Part shown: positions 46,501-56,665 of the stretch, in pieces
How the letters are laid out: each line of letters starts with the position of its first letter
How positions within the stretch are numbered: position 1 is the stretch's first letter
NCBI RefSeq assembly: GCF_900101905.1
Contig: NZ_FNAJ01000009.1
Span: 21,060-85,059, forward strand
Origin: Myxococcus virescens
GTDB taxonomy: Bacteria > Myxococcota > Myxococcia > Myxococcales > Myxococcaceae
Direction: 5' to 3'
DNA length: 64,000 bases
Notes under the pieces: model-generated
What the model was told of the DNA's origin: nothing
Seen by the model: only the letters and a program-made list of their open reading frames with translations
Database searches by the model: none
Made by a program: the position numbers and the translations under genes

Positions 46501-49500
46501 ATGAGCAGCCGTCGAGACAATTTTAATTCTAGAACCCTGCGTACTCTAGCAGCTCGGGTGGGCTTCCACTGCTCGAATCCCGACTGCATGTCATCCACTA
46601 ATGGTCCGTCTCTGGATGAGGACCAGACGATCAACATCGGTGTGGGCGCCCACATCACGGCTGCCGCTCCCGACGGTCCCCGCTACGACAGGAATCTATC
46701 GTCAGCGGAGCGCAAAAGTGGGAATAACGGGATTTGGCTTTGTCAGAGCTGCTCAAAGCTGATTGATTCCGATGTGCAGCGCTACACAATTGAAACGTTG
46801 CGAAAGTGGAAGACAGATGCAGTTCATCGCGCGCAACAAGCTATTGCGCGCGGCCGTCCGTTGGGCAGTGTCAAGCCGCCATCTGAACTCGACGAGTCCG
46901 ATCGGCAGTTTCTGGACGGTCTAGGCCTACCAAGCGACGACGCAGTGAAAACAGTTGGCGCACGACTTCGAGAGGCCTCGCGGAGTGACGTTGCGGCTTT
47001 TCAGGCGGCGCGCCACTGGCCAGCGCGAACGATTCTCCTGACGCTTTCGTTCGTCGGAGACCGCAGTCGCGCTATTTCGCTCGACGGCATCGCAGGCTTG
47101 GCTGCCTTGGCTGAGCCAGTTTCCATTATATCTCCACCTGGCACAGGTAAGTCGACCACTCTCGTGCAGCTCGCTGACAGCATGCTTGCTGGCAGTGGAC
47201 CTGTTCCTCTGTTGATTCCGCTTGGTGAATGGTCCGACCGAGATGATGATTTCTTTGATTTTGTAATTCGGCGTAATTCTTTTTTGGGGTTCCGACGAGC
47301 CCATTTCATGCAGCTCGCCTACCACGGAATGATCACACTTCTGTTGGATGGATGGAATGAGCTTTCGCCGCAATCGCGACTGCGTGCGATTCGAGACGTT
47401 AGCGGGATGCAACGCGACTACCCGTTGCTTGGGATGGTTATCGGCACCCGCTTGCAGCCAGCGCGGCTTGCTGGCCCCATTGTTGAAATTCAGCCACTTT
47501 CTGAGGTTCAGCAATTTGAGCTTGCTGCTGCTGTTCGCGGTTCTGAGGGACTGGCCATCATTGATCGTGCATGGCGGACGAATGGAGTTCGTGAGCTAAT
47601 TGCGACTCCTTTGTATTTGAATGCTCTGCTCGCGCTGCCGCCAAGTGGAAGCTTCCCGCAGACTAAAGAAGCCATCCTGCGCATGTTCGTCCGGGAGCAC
47701 GAGTCCTTGCCGGAAAGGGCTGAAATACTTTATCGCAGTGCGCTGGGATTTCATACTGATATGCTGGTCGGTCTTGCAGTTGAGGCGAGCCGAACAGGGA
47801 GCACGGTGATTTCCGGAAGTAATGCGCGTCGAGCAATCTCGAGAATCACGAAAAGCCTTGTGGATGATGGTCAATTGGCTACGCAGCCTCAACCCAGTGA
47901 AGTTCTGGCTAGCTTGATTGATTCGCATTTGCTGATCCTGTCTTCAGATCGTGATGCTCATTCGGTCGCGTTTCAACATCAACAGTTTCAGGAGTGGTAT
48001 GCTGCGGAATATGTTGAGTGTTTGATGCTAAAGGCGTCGGATGGTGACGCGTCAGCGCGGAAGCAGCTCAGAGAAGAAGTTCTGAATTGGGTGAGTTGGG
48101 AGGAGTCAGCGCTCTTTGCATGTGAGCGTCTGTCCCGCGTCGATAGTGCTGGAGCGCGTTCTGTCGCATTCGTCATTGAAGAAACGCTGGGTGTCGACCC
48201 AATTTTTAGTGCAGAGATAGTTTTTCGTTCGTCTGATGAGACATGGGGACTGGTGCGTGAACGCGTGCTTCGTTTCGCTGAATGCTGGCATCGAACTGGT
48301 AAGGTCGATCGTGCTTTGGCCTTTATGCTTTTGACCGGGAGGGCCGAATTTTCAGGCCATATTTGGCCGATAATTTCGCATCCAGACTATCAAATTCGCA
48401 TGAGCGCACTCAGGGCGTCGCACCAACTGCGTCCGACCGTTCTCGGAGAAGATCGGGAGGTGCGGCTGCGTTCGTTACCCGCGGAGATGCGGATGGAGGT
48501 GCTCTCCGAACTCGCCAGCAATGGCGACTTCGATGGCATGGAGCTTGCGGCGGCGCTTGCTGCACATGACCCAGCCCCAGAGGTTGTGGTCGCGGTCGTA
48601 CAATCATTGGAGTTCCGTAGAGCTGATCGGCATGTCAATCAAATCCTCCAAACAGCGCAGGAGGCTGTTTGGACGGCATTGGGCAATGCAAGGTATCCTG
48701 AGACATTTGCCGACGATGTACTCAACGAGAGACTTCTTCAATCGCGAGAGGTGGCACGGCGGAGTGAAACGTGTCCTCTACGGCTCCTTGCGCGATACTT
48801 ATGGGATCGACCTCCAGACGCAGCCACAAGAGTTACTGAAATTATAGCTTCGCCTCAGTTCCAAATCGAGGGAGTGAACGCCCAGCACATTCTCGCGGAC
48901 GCATTCGATGCTTTTCCCGACGCCGTCGCTAGTGGCGTTATTCAGCGCATTGTCCTTGGCTTCCCTCTACCTTTTCGCGCCACATCCTACCTCGGCAATG
49001 TTCCTCTTGTGGACCACGGACCGTTGGTGGATACCGTGCTTGCTCCAACGACGCCGGATAGTCACTTGCAGGTAGGAGTGGCAGTGGTTGGATCAGGCAT
49101 TGTCGGTAATCTCATGGACCGCTTATTCGAACTCGATGAGCAGAGAGAGAAGACTAATCGCCACGACCAAGCGTTGCTCGATGCTCATTCGCGGTTGCGT
49201 CGTGCCATATTGGAGACGCGACAAGAGGCGTTTATTCCCGCCTTGTTGCTTAGAGCAGCGCAGAAGCAGCCTCACCGGATCGGTTTGATGGCGGAGTTGC
49301 TAGCTCAGCACGGTAATCGCGACAGCAACAGGCGGCCACCCATAGCTAGTGAGCACCGCTTAGCACTGCGTCATGTGCTGCAGCAGTGGGGTGAGGTCTT
49401 GTTTCATGCGCCAGCACCTGTCCGTTACGATTGTTCAAGATTGGCGCTCGCCGCTGAGAGGCTCGCTGATCCGGAGCTCTCTGAGCCGATTTTGCGCTTA

Positions 49501-50895
49501 TTGGAGCGAGATCTCACCGATTGGTTCGCCGCACGTAGCGCTTACTTTTCCCAGCCTCGTGGTTCCATGCCTGGAGATGTTTCGACGAGCTATTCCAATG
49601 TTTATGCGCAGGCCTTTCAGTCGATGCGGCGGGATGGTGCGATCGCCGCCTTAATGAAGGGGCTGACCGACATGCGGTGGGGACTTAATGCGGCGGGTGC
49701 GCTACTTGGCATCTGGATACTTGACCATTCTCCAGGCAAGGCTAACCGCTATTCCGACTGGAGAGACTTCTCGCGGCATTGGCCTCGTCAATTGGAACGG
49801 CAGCAGTCAGTGATTCCGCTGCCGACATCTGAATTTGCGGAGCGCATATTTGAAGTAGTGCGCGAGTTTGGGCGGGAGAGTAATTCAGAAGCTGAACAGC
49901 AGTACGCCATCAACTTGGCTGTGACTGGGCTCGCGCTGCCTCACGGAAGTAAACGAGAAATTATCGACTCATTACTCGTGCTGCCTCAACCCATGGCCAG
50001 CAAGCTGCGGTTGCTGGTCGCCGTAGCAAAAGCTGGTGAAATTCTGCCGTCAGATTTGCTGTTTGAGGGGGTCGTGAACTTACTCACGGCAGCGCGGAAT
50101 CAACCGTGGCGTCTCGATGCGAGCAGCGGGGACTTAATGGGCTGGCTTGAGCTTTTTTCGTTCTCAGATGACCCAGTAAAGGTGCTGGACGCCATTGCGT
50201 TGCTGCCGGAGTATCATCGTCGTCCAAGCCAACTCGAACGACTGTGTGCCGCCCTTCCATATGGGAATCCGGACAAGTCCATTGAGGTGTTGCACCAACT
50301 CGCCGAACGAGACCCTGCATTCGAACAGCATAGCGGCTGGCTGAAAGCTATGATCGACTTGGACACAGAGTCGTCAGCTCTCGCGATTCTCTCCCGTTTG
50401 TGCGACGGTCGACTAGGAAAGATTAATGATTTGAGTCTTAGTGCGGCGATGACTGTGTGGGCGAAAAAGTACCCAGTGTTGCGTGAGGTGATGATTAGGC
50501 AGTGCGAGATTTTGCCGGACGGCGAGGCTCGGTTGGTTGTTGAGAGGACGCTGTCGGAGTTGAGTGATGATGTCGCTTTTATGGCATTGTTTGGGCGGTG
50601 TTCGGCCGAATGTCGTAGTGTTCATGGTCTTTTGCGGCAGGTCCGGCGTCTCGCAATTGGCACGAGGCCTTCTGAGAAATGGCAAGGAGTCTACGAGGAA
50701 TATGGATTGCCGTTGGTTGAGCTTCGCGCGCTGCTTTTTGGTATGACGGGGACGGGGGATGGCCGGGCAAGAGTTGCAGAGCAATGTCTTATTGAAATCG
50801 ATGAGTGTCGAGACAAATACGGGCGCATCCTTGAGGAGCCCCGCCATCCAGACATCTCAGCCGGACGCCCATGGCCGTTGACAGTCGGATTTTGA
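46501..50895 (+). CDS. HNH-like/NACHT-like STAND NTPase, candidate defence protein
   Basis: A 1464-residue protein. Residues 18-95 look like an HNH-type zinc module: CSNPDC, GAHITAAAPDGPRYD, ERKSGNNGIWLCQSCSKLID (the last His is Ser, so it may bind rather than cut DNA). Residues 190-330 are a NACHT-like P-loop NTPase with Walker A ISPPGTGKSTTL (about 213-224) and Walker B ITLLLDGWNEL (about 276-286). The remaining 1100 residues are helical, repeat-like, typical of sensor arms. STAND NTPases with an N-terminal nuclease-like domain are known antiphage proteins. GC is well below the surroundings. ATG 46501 is preferred over TTG 46477. Confidence 0.8.
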   Translation: MSSRRDNFNSRTLRTLAARVGFHCSNPDCMSSTNGPSLDEDQTINIGVGAHITAAAPDGPRYDRNLSSAERKSGNNGIWLCQSCSKLIDSDVQRYTIETLRKWKTDAVHRAQQAIARGRPLGSVKPPSELDESDRQFLDGLGLPSDDAVKTVGARLREASRSDVAAFQAARHWPARTILLTLSFVGDRSRAISLDGIAGLAALAEPVSIISPPGTGKSTTLVQLADSMLAGSGPVPLLIPLGEWSDRDDDFFDFVIRRNSFLGFRRAHFMQLAYHGMITLLLDGWNELSPQSRLRAIRDVSGMQRDYPLLGMVIGTRLQPARLAGPIVEIQPLSEVQQFELAAAVRGSEGLAIIDRAWRTNGVRELIATPLYLNALLALPPSGSFPQTKEAILRMFVREHESLPERAEILYRSALGFHTDMLVGLAVEASRTGSTVISGSNARRAISRITKSLVDDGQLATQPQPSEVLASLIDSHLLILSSDRDAHSVAFQHQQFQEWYAAEYVECLMLKASDGDASARKQLREEVLNWVSWEESALFACERLSRVDSAGARSVAFVIEETLGVDPIFSAEIVFRSSDETWGLVRERVLRFAECWHRTGKVDRALAFMLLTGRAEFSGHIWPIISHPDYQIRMSALRASHQLRPTVLGEDREVRLRSLPAEMRMEVLSELASNGDFDGMELAAALAAHDPAPEVVVAVVQSLEFRRADRHVNQILQTAQEAVWTALGNARYPETFADDVLNERLLQSREVARRSETCPLRLLARYLWDRPPDAATRVTEIIASPQFQIEGVNAQHILADAFDAFPDAVASGVIQRIVLGFPLPFRATSYLGNVPLVDHGPLVDTVLAPTTPDSHLQVGVAVVGSGIVGNLMDRLFELDEQREKTNRHDQALLDAHSRLRRAILETRQEAFIPALLLRAAQKQPHRIGLMAELLAQHGNRDSNRRPPIASEHRLALRHVLQQWGEVLFHAPAPVRYDCSRLALAAERLADPELSEPILRLLERDLTDWFAARSAYFSQPRGSMPGDVSTSYSNVYAQAFQSMRRDGAIAALMKGLTDMRWGLNAAGALLGIWILDHSPGKANRYSDWRDFSRHWPRQLERQQSVIPLPTSEFAERIFEVVREFGRESNSEAEQQYAINLAVTGLALPHGSKREIIDSLLVLPQPMASKLRLLVAVAKAGEILPSDLLFEGVVNLLTAARNQPWRLDASSGDLMGWLELFSFSDDPVKVLDAIALLPEYHRRPSQLERLCAALPYGNPDKSIEVLHQLAERDPAFEQHSGWLKAMIDLDTESSALAILSRLCDGRLGKINDLSLSAAMTVWAKKYPVLREVMIRQCEILPDGEARLVVERTLSELSDDVAFMALFGRCSAECRSVHGLLRQVRRLAIGTRPSEKWQGVYEEYGLPLVELRALLFGMTGTGDGRARVAEQCLIEIDECRDKYGRILEEPRHPDISAGRPWPLTVGF

Positions 50896-51081
50896 TTGGC
50901 TCCGTTCGGGCGTTGTCTAATGGAGGTGCAGATCGGTCCCCGTGGCCTTACGATGCCAAAGTTATAGTGGCGAATGGGCGAATGTAGAGACCAGGCGCAC
51001 ACGCCTTGGACACTTGAGGCCGGCGAGAAGCCTGCGTTGGCGAATAGTTTAATGCCTTTGCCGCGCGCATTGGCCGATGGA

Positions 51082-52941
51082 TTATCTGCGTTGTAACTTC
51101 GAACGGATTCTGTACAGTCGGATAGACTGTGACGGAACGCCATTGATGACGCCCCGCACTCGGTCCAACTGGCCGCCGAGCACTGTGTCCTCGATTGCTC
51201 TCTTCGCGACCATTCCTGCCACTCGTGTCACCGTCTTGAGACCAAGGAGCTTCGAGAGCAGGTTGATCAATGCAGAGTGACCTGCTGAGGCCTGCGCGCC
51301 CGCGACAAGATCGCCTGCCACGTCGACACTTGAAGACTCAACAGCGTTGCGCGCAAGCTTCCGAACGCCGGCGTTGAACGTCTGAACACGCTCGCGTATC
51401 TCAGAATCCTTGGCTGGGTCGCTTCCCGTCTTCAAAACGTCGGTGACCAACGTCCGAAGTCGCTTTGTTTCGGGAGCATCGAAGATCTCGACATAGTCCT
51501 TGGCCGGTATCTTGGCGTGCGCAATGTCGAAGGCTCGGATGACCTCGTTAAGTTGGTCGCTGAATGCGCTCGAGTGTACTTCTCTCATCGGCCGAAAGAA
51601 GCTAGCGGCGTATGACAACATCGGCTCGGCAAGAACTAGCTTGGTGTGCAGGGATGCCTGGAACGCCTGTGCCAAAGCAATGTTGTGTATTGCGCTGAAG
51701 CCATCGATCATGGCCATGTCGCCTGATGGGCTTCTTGGCAGGAGGGCCAGTGCCTGAGCACCAACAATGGCAGGGGAGAAATGAGGCAGCGCGAGATGGC
51801 CATTTCTCCACATTGTGCCTTCGAATCGTTCTACTCCATGTAGCAAGCTCGATATGAAGCTCGATTGGAGCCGAGCGTCCGTGTCAAAGCTTAACTTGTC
51901 GAGTTCCTCAAGTGCGAGGTGGAGTTCCTCGGTGAGCTTTCTGTTTGCTGAAAGGAAGCGAATGTGGCGCGATTGGTCCCAGGCGTATCGGGCTGCCACG
52001 TAGTCTAACTCGCGCGGCTGGAGAAATGGCAGCGAGGGATCCTCCAGAAATAGCTTGGCGACTTTTTCGGGATAGCTGCCGAGTGAAAACTTGAAGACTG
52101 GAATGAGCTTTCCGAGACGACAGTAATCAATGAATTCAGACTCCGTTAGGTCGAAGAAATGGTTAAAGTAGTCCACTCCAGGTTGCACGTCCTGCGGAGG
52201 CAGCATGGTGTAGACGTGATCATAGATTGGGAGAAAACAGGCAAGCGGCGCTTGCCCACGCAGTGCCGAAGTGCAGAGTACCTTGCTCCCCGATAGCGAA
52301 TCAATAAGTCGAATCTGTTCAGGGGGGGCGCCGTTGACTAGCTTCTTTAAACGAGTTGCGTACTGGTCATCATGTTCTTCTGTGAGTCGATTGATTCGAC
52401 TTTCTCTTCGGGGGACGTGAAATCCTGCATTGATAAGCGCGTTTCGATGGTCGTTTGCGGAGAACGGTGCAATCTCGAATCGTAATCCTGTGTACTTGAT
52501 TGCTTCCAGGGCGCGCCGGCACTCTTCGATAAAGGGAGCGGGTGCGCTCCCGTCATCCTGTGCAACAAGAACTTGCAGTGACTCAGTTCGCTCTTCCAGG
52601 GCCAGTCGTGCGAGCCGTGGAACAAGTCGAACGAGGGCCTCCATAATGCCGCTCACAGTGGGGTCGGTATCGTAACCCGCAACTTGAAGGCGACTTGGAA
52701 TGTTGGCTGCGCCTGTCTCAGCACTAATGCTTCCTTCTTCAATGTGATAGCCGACGCCAGCGATGCCTACGTAGTGGAGTACTCGCTCAATTCGAGCTTT
52801 CAAAGTTGCGAAGTCTGCTTTGCTGTTTGGAACTATGGTGATTCGGACATTGAATGGTCCTGTTTCGGCAATTTTGACAGCATCTACGTCGGCGACGCGC
52901 GCCATGATTGCTCTACGAAGTTCGCTGGTGTTTCCCGACAT
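51082..52941 (-). CDS. Unknown 619-residue protein, possible defence partner
   Basis: A 619-residue protein starting MSGNTSELRRAIMARVADVD. A ferredoxin-like start (NVRITIVPNSKADFATLKARIERVL), a middle with IKYTGLRFEIAPFSANDHR and a long helical C-terminus (VRKLARNAVESSSVDVAGDL, SKLLGLKTVTRVAGMVAKR). No motif recognised. Convergent with the NACHT-like gene (187 bases between stops) and of similarly low GC, so it probably arrived with it. It could be its own system or an unrelated gene. Confidence 0.6.
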   Translation of the reverse strand: MSGNTSELRRAIMARVADVDAVKIAETGPFNVRITIVPNSKADFATLKARIERVLHYVGIAGVGYHIEEGSISAETGAANIPSRLQVAGYDTDPTVSGIMEALVRLVPRLARLALEERTESLQVLVAQDDGSAPAPFIEECRRALEAIKYTGLRFEIAPFSANDHRNALINAGFHVPRRESRINRLTEEHDDQYATRLKKLVNGAPPEQIRLIDSLSGSKVLCTSALRGQAPLACFLPIYDHVYTMLPPQDVQPGVDYFNHFFDLTESEFIDYCRLGKLIPVFKFSLGSYPEKVAKLFLEDPSLPFLQPRELDYVAARYAWDQSRHIRFLSANRKLTEELHLALEELDKLSFDTDARLQSSFISSLLHGVERFEGTMWRNGHLALPHFSPAIVGAQALALLPRSPSGDMAMIDGFSAIHNIALAQAFQASLHTKLVLAEPMLSYAASFFRPMREVHSSAFSDQLNEVIRAFDIAHAKIPAKDYVEIFDAPETKRLRTLVTDVLKTGSDPAKDSEIRERVQTFNAGVRKLARNAVESSSVDVAGDLVAGAQASAGHSALINLLSKLLGLKTVTRVAGMVAKRAIEDTVLGGQLDRVRGVINGVPSQSIRLYRIRSKLQRR

Positions 52942-54194
52942 GGTTGGTCCTCGGTTGTAGGCCTGGCATAGCCTAATTGAGTAGGTCTGCTCTTTGAACG
53001 GCTGACTACGGGAGGCTGCCGTTGCGCTAGTGAGCCAACCTGCTCGGCAGCCCGAACTTCCCTCGGAGCTGCAGCTTGCGCTCGCTTACAGGAGGAGTGC
53101 CACCTGGGAGCGTGAAGGAGTTCGGCCGATCAAGAATCGAAGACTTGATTTGGCTGGATGCCGGTCAAGCTGCTGGCATGGCGGCTCCGGTACGAGGCCG
53201 CCCAGCAGAACCCACGCGAAAGATGGCACTGCTCGCACTTGATGGTGACTTCACCGGCAAGAAGGCGCCGGTTGAGTTCACAGATGGCTGCCTCCGGCCT
53301 GGTTAAGGGGGCTCTTGGGGCGCTGGCTGCGGCAGGTGCTTCCGCGCACCTTCGCTCATGGTCCGGTGAGTCACCTGGTTGATGGCCCCGGGACTACGGT
53401 TCCCCAGCCGCATCAAGGCCCCTGGCGGCTTCCGGCGGTGCCCTTTGGCAGCCCTGACTCGACCGGAGAACCGTAGGATGGGAGCAATCAGTTCTGCTTC
53501 TCGTAGAAACTACTGTCGCGTCAAGGAGTTGGGTCTCGTCACAAGCGTGACTCCTGATGGTCCGGTTCCGTGATGGCATTTTCGAAGTCGCTAGTTCGGG
53601 GACCATCAAGCCAGGGCGCTCGAAACCAAGCCTCCATCCGGCAAACAACGTGCGCGGCAACACCAGTGAGGAGCGCGCGGAGCTTTCCGGGCTGCATTCT
53701 CGGTCCGGAGTCCCTTTCGGGGGCATGCGCCGAGCGTGGAGACGCTCAGATCGGCGGGGACAGACCCGTGGCGGTCGAGAAGCGCGGCCGAGACAATCTG
53801 AAATCCGTCTCGGAGAGTCTGCGCCGCGCGACGAAATCGTGAGTACTCGGTAACTGCCAGCCGCGTTTCGCTCTCTCGGTTAACAGGTGGCCCAATTTGG
53901 CATTCTGAAAAAGGGAAATGACGTAACCCCGGAAGGTACGACATCGAAAGCCCGGGATTGTCAGAGTCGGCTGCCCGCGGTGGTTAACAAAACTGTTAAC
54001 CACTCTCGGCCTCTCTCTCCCCAAATCGGGCGAAAGAGCGCTCCAGAGAGCCCAATCGGTGGCGGAGGAGAGGGGGCGTCGCGCTCTGCGGGGTAGAGGG
54101 CCGAGAGCGCCCTCTTCAGCACCGCGAGCCAGAATCCCTTGGGATTCAGCGGCTTAAGGACGAAGGCCCCGCGATGTCATCGCGAGGCCCGTGT
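52942..54194. other. Gene-poor stretch before the tRNA
   Basis: About 1.25 kb with no convincing gene on either strand. GC is mixed, with a TTAACAAAACTGTTAAC inverted repeat at 53982-53998. Likely a decayed right end of the mobile region. Confidence 0.5.
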
Positions 54195-54202
54195 TAAACA
54201 AA

Positions 54203-54230
54203 AAGGGCCCTACCAGTTGGTAGGGCCCTT
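54203..54230 (-). terminator. Rho-independent terminator of tRNA-Asn
   Basis: On the minus strand AAGGGCCCTACCA-AC-TGGTAGGGCCCTT, a 13-bp stem followed by TTTTTGTTT, seven bases beyond the tRNA 3' end. A complete intrinsic terminator. Confidence 0.85.
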
Positions 54231-54237
54231 CAAGTAG

Positions 54238-54310
54238 CTCCCCGACGTGGACTCGAACCACGGACCTAGTGATTAACAGTCACCCGCTCTACCGGCTGAG
54301 CTATCGGGGA
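54238..54310 (-). tRNA. tRNA-Asn(GTT)
   Basis: Minus-strand 73-nt tRNA: 5' TCCCCGA pairs with 3' TCGGGGA (discriminator G), D-arm with AGCTCAGCCGGTAGAGC, anticodon loop CTGTTAA reading Asn (GTT), T-loop GGTTCGAGTCC. No encoded CCA. A terminator follows. tRNA-Asn genes are common integration targets; it lies exactly at the change from mobile to core genes. Confidence 0.97.
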
Positions 54311-54361
54311 ATATGTCCTCACGGCGGAACCGCGTTGCCGTGATGAGGCGCTTTCTAGAGA

Positions 54362-55645
54362 ATGGTGCCCGCTCTGTCAACAGTCCCTTTTGATCCGCTC
54401 TCCCGGCTTCACCTCCAGCCCTGGTCCGCACTCGCCGGCCTGGGCCCCATGGCAGCCGATGCCATCGCCCAGGTGCTCGCCGGCTCCTCCGCCGAGCGCG
54501 TGCTCGACCGTACTCTGCGTGACCACCGCTCCCTGACCCGAGAGCAGCGCCAGGCCCTCAAGGAGGCCGTCTTCAACGTCGGGCTCTGGCGGCGCCGCCT
54601 CGGGTTCCTCCTGGGCCGCGAGGATGCCGCTCCTCCCTTCCTGCTCCATGCCCTGATGCACGGCCTCTCGGGCGTCCCGGCTGTGGAGTCCGCCGCCCTC
54701 GCCGGGCTCGGGGATGGAGCGCCGCCCCCGTTGGTTTCGGCGCTCCCCCCCACGCTCGCGCTCCGCGCCTCCCTGCCGGACTGGCTCGCCGACCATTTCG
54801 CCCGGGAGTTCGGTCCCGAGGCCGACGACTTCTGCGCCCACCTGAATGTCCCCGGGCCCATCACCCTCCGGGCCAACGTCCTGCGCACCTCGCGGGAGGC
54901 CCTTGCCGAACGGCTGCGCTCCGAGGGCGTCGAGACGCGCCCGGGGCCCTGGAGCCCGCTGGCGCTCCATATCGAGGGTCCCCGGCCCAACCTCTATGGC
55001 CTCCGTTCCCTCCAGGAGGGCCTGTTCGAAGTCCAGGACGAGGGCAGCCAGCTCCTGGGGCTCCTCGTGGAGGCCCGGCCCGGGGAGACGGTGCTGGACC
55101 TCTGTGCCGGCGCGGGCGGCAAGACGCTCCAACTGGGCGCGGACATGAAGGACTCGGGGCGGCTCCTGGCCTATGACCCGGACCCCGAGCGGCTCGACCG
55201 GCTCCTCCAGCGCTCCGCCCGGGCTCACCTCACCCGAGTCCAGGTGCTCCGGAGTCTTCCCGAAAGCCTGGACGCGGACCGGGTGCTCGTGGATGCGCCG
55301 TGCTCGGAGCTGGGCTCCCTGCGCCGGGGCCCCGACCAGCGCTTCCGCATCCTCCCGGAGGTGCTCACCCGGTTTCCGGCGCTCCAGGAGGACATCCTCC
55401 AGCGAGGGGCCCGCCTGGTGCGGCCCGGCGGGCGGCTCGTCTACGCCACCTGCACCGTCAACCGCGCGGAGAACGAGGACGTCGTCGCCGCCTTCCTGGC
55501 GTCTCGCCCTGACTTCCGCCTCGTATGGCCCGGGGCGGGGTGGCTCTCCGGCGCGTGTCTCCGTGATGGATTCCTCTTCGTCGCGCCCCACCGGCATGGC
55601 ACGGACGCCTTCTTCGCGGCCGTCCTGGAGCGGTCGGCAGGGTAG
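54362..55645 (+). CDS. rsmB: RsmB-like 16S rRNA m5C methyltransferase
   Basis: A 427-residue protein, close to RsmB's usual length. N-terminal NusB-like helical part (to about 140), then the methylase: QDEGSQLLGLLVEARPGETV, LDLCAGAGGKTLQ (SAM motif I), DAPCSELGSLRRGPDQRFR (motif IV, first Cys) and YATCTVNRAENE (motif VI, catalytic Cys). It methylates C967 of 16S rRNA in other bacteria. ATG 54362 begins 52 bases from the tRNA. First chromosomal gene to the right of the element. Confidence 0.85.
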   Translation: MVPALSTVPFDPLSRLHLQPWSALAGLGPMAADAIAQVLAGSSAERVLDRTLRDHRSLTREQRQALKEAVFNVGLWRRRLGFLLGREDAAPPFLLHALMHGLSGVPAVESAALAGLGDGAPPPLVSALPPTLALRASLPDWLADHFAREFGPEADDFCAHLNVPGPITLRANVLRTSREALAERLRSEGVETRPGPWSPLALHIEGPRPNLYGLRSLQEGLFEVQDEGSQLLGLLVEARPGETVLDLCAGAGGKTLQLGADMKDSGRLLAYDPDPERLDRLLQRSARAHLTRVQVLRSLPESLDADRVLVDAPCSELGSLRRGPDQRFRILPEVLTRFPALQEDILQRGARLVRPGGRLVYATCTVNRAENEDVVAAFLASRPDFRLVWPGAGWLSGACLRDGFLFVAPHRHGTDAFFAAVLERSAG

Positions 55646-55753
55646 GGGCGGGGGCGACAGGCGGTCGCAGTGTCCGAGTCCCGACGGACGGGGGGACTCA
55701 ACGCTTCGCCCGCCCGGGCCTCGAATCACCGTGCCCCCCGGGCCCCGGGTGCT

Positions 55754-56665
55754 ATGAAGCGCCCCGTGCGCTGGCTCAAGCCCCTTCCGCTCCGTCCTCG
55801 CGACGCCGTGCATGTCGTCGCCCCCTCCGGGCCCTTCGACCGCCCGAGCTTCGAGGCCGGCCTGGCCGTCATCGCGGAGCGCTACCGCCCCGTCCACGGC
55901 CCCGACATCTTCGCCGCCCACCGCTACCTCGCGGGGGATGACGCGCGCCGGGGCGGGGAGCTGTCGCGCGCCCTGCTGGACCGTGACGCCCGCGCCATTT
56001 TCAGCGCCCGCGGTGGCTACGGCAGCGCCCGGCTCCTGCCGGACCTGCCCTTCGCGGACGCCTCGCACGCGGCCTTCGTCGGCTTCTCCGACCTCACCTC
56101 CGTCCACGGTGCGCTCCAGGCGCTGGGGCGCGTCTCCTTCCACGGGCCCGTCGTCACGCAGCTCGGCCGGCAGCCTCCCGCGGTGCGCGAGTACCTGTTC
56201 CGACTCCTCGAGTCCCCCGAGGCGCCGCCCCCGCTGGCGGGCTCGGCGACCTACGTGCCCGGCATGGCGGAGGGGCACCTCGTAGGCGGCAACCTGTCCG
56301 TGCTGTCGCGCCTCATCGGCACCTCGTACATGCCGCCGCTCGACGGCGCGGTGCTGCTGCTGGAGGACGTCACCGAGCGCCCGTACCGCATCGACCGCAT
56401 GTGGACCCACCTGCGCCTGGCGGGTGTCTTCTCCCGCGTGCGAGGCATCGTCCTGGGCGACTTCACGGGGTGCGAGGAGAAGGGCGCGGACTACTCCAGC
56501 GCCGACGTGCTCCGTGAGCTCGCGCGCGAGGCGGGCCTTCCCTGCGCGGCGGGCTTCCCCATCGGCCACGGTGACCTCAACTACCCCGTGGCGCTCGGCA
56601 CCCAGGTCCGCCTGGACGCGGACGCCGCGCGCCTCACCTTCCTCGAAGGAGCCGTGCGGGCATGA
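55754..56665 (+). CDS. ldcA: LD-carboxypeptidase (muramoyltetrapeptide, S66)
   Basis: A 303-residue S66 peptidase. Catalytic triad: Ser in VGFSDLTSVHG (about residue 115), Glu in LLLEDVTE (about 205) and His in IGHGDLNYP (about 275). It removes the terminal D-Ala from murein tetrapeptides during recycling. Its stop overlaps the next ATG (ATGA), and Mpl follows soon after, a coherent murein-recycling cluster. Confidence 0.9.
   Translation: MKRPVRWLKPLPLRPRDAVHVVAPSGPFDRPSFEAGLAVIAERYRPVHGPDIFAAHRYLAGDDARRGGELSRALLDRDARAIFSARGGYGSARLLPDLPFADASHAAFVGFSDLTSVHGALQALGRVSFHGPVVTQLGRQPPAVREYLFRLLESPEAPPPLAGSATYVPGMAEGHLVGGNLSVLSRLIGTSYMPPLDGAVLLLEDVTERPYRIDRMWTHLRLAGVFSRVRGIVLGDFTGCEEKGADYSSADVLRELAREAGLPCAAGFPIGHGDLNYPVALGTQVRLDADAARLTFLEGAVRA

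Noticed and set aside
54377-56569. Long open frame on the minus strand opposite the rsmB and LD-carboxypeptidase genes
   Set aside because: High-GC genes leave the antisense frame open; the composition is Gly/Ala/Arg-rich and no motif is present, while the plus strand carries conserved enzymes.
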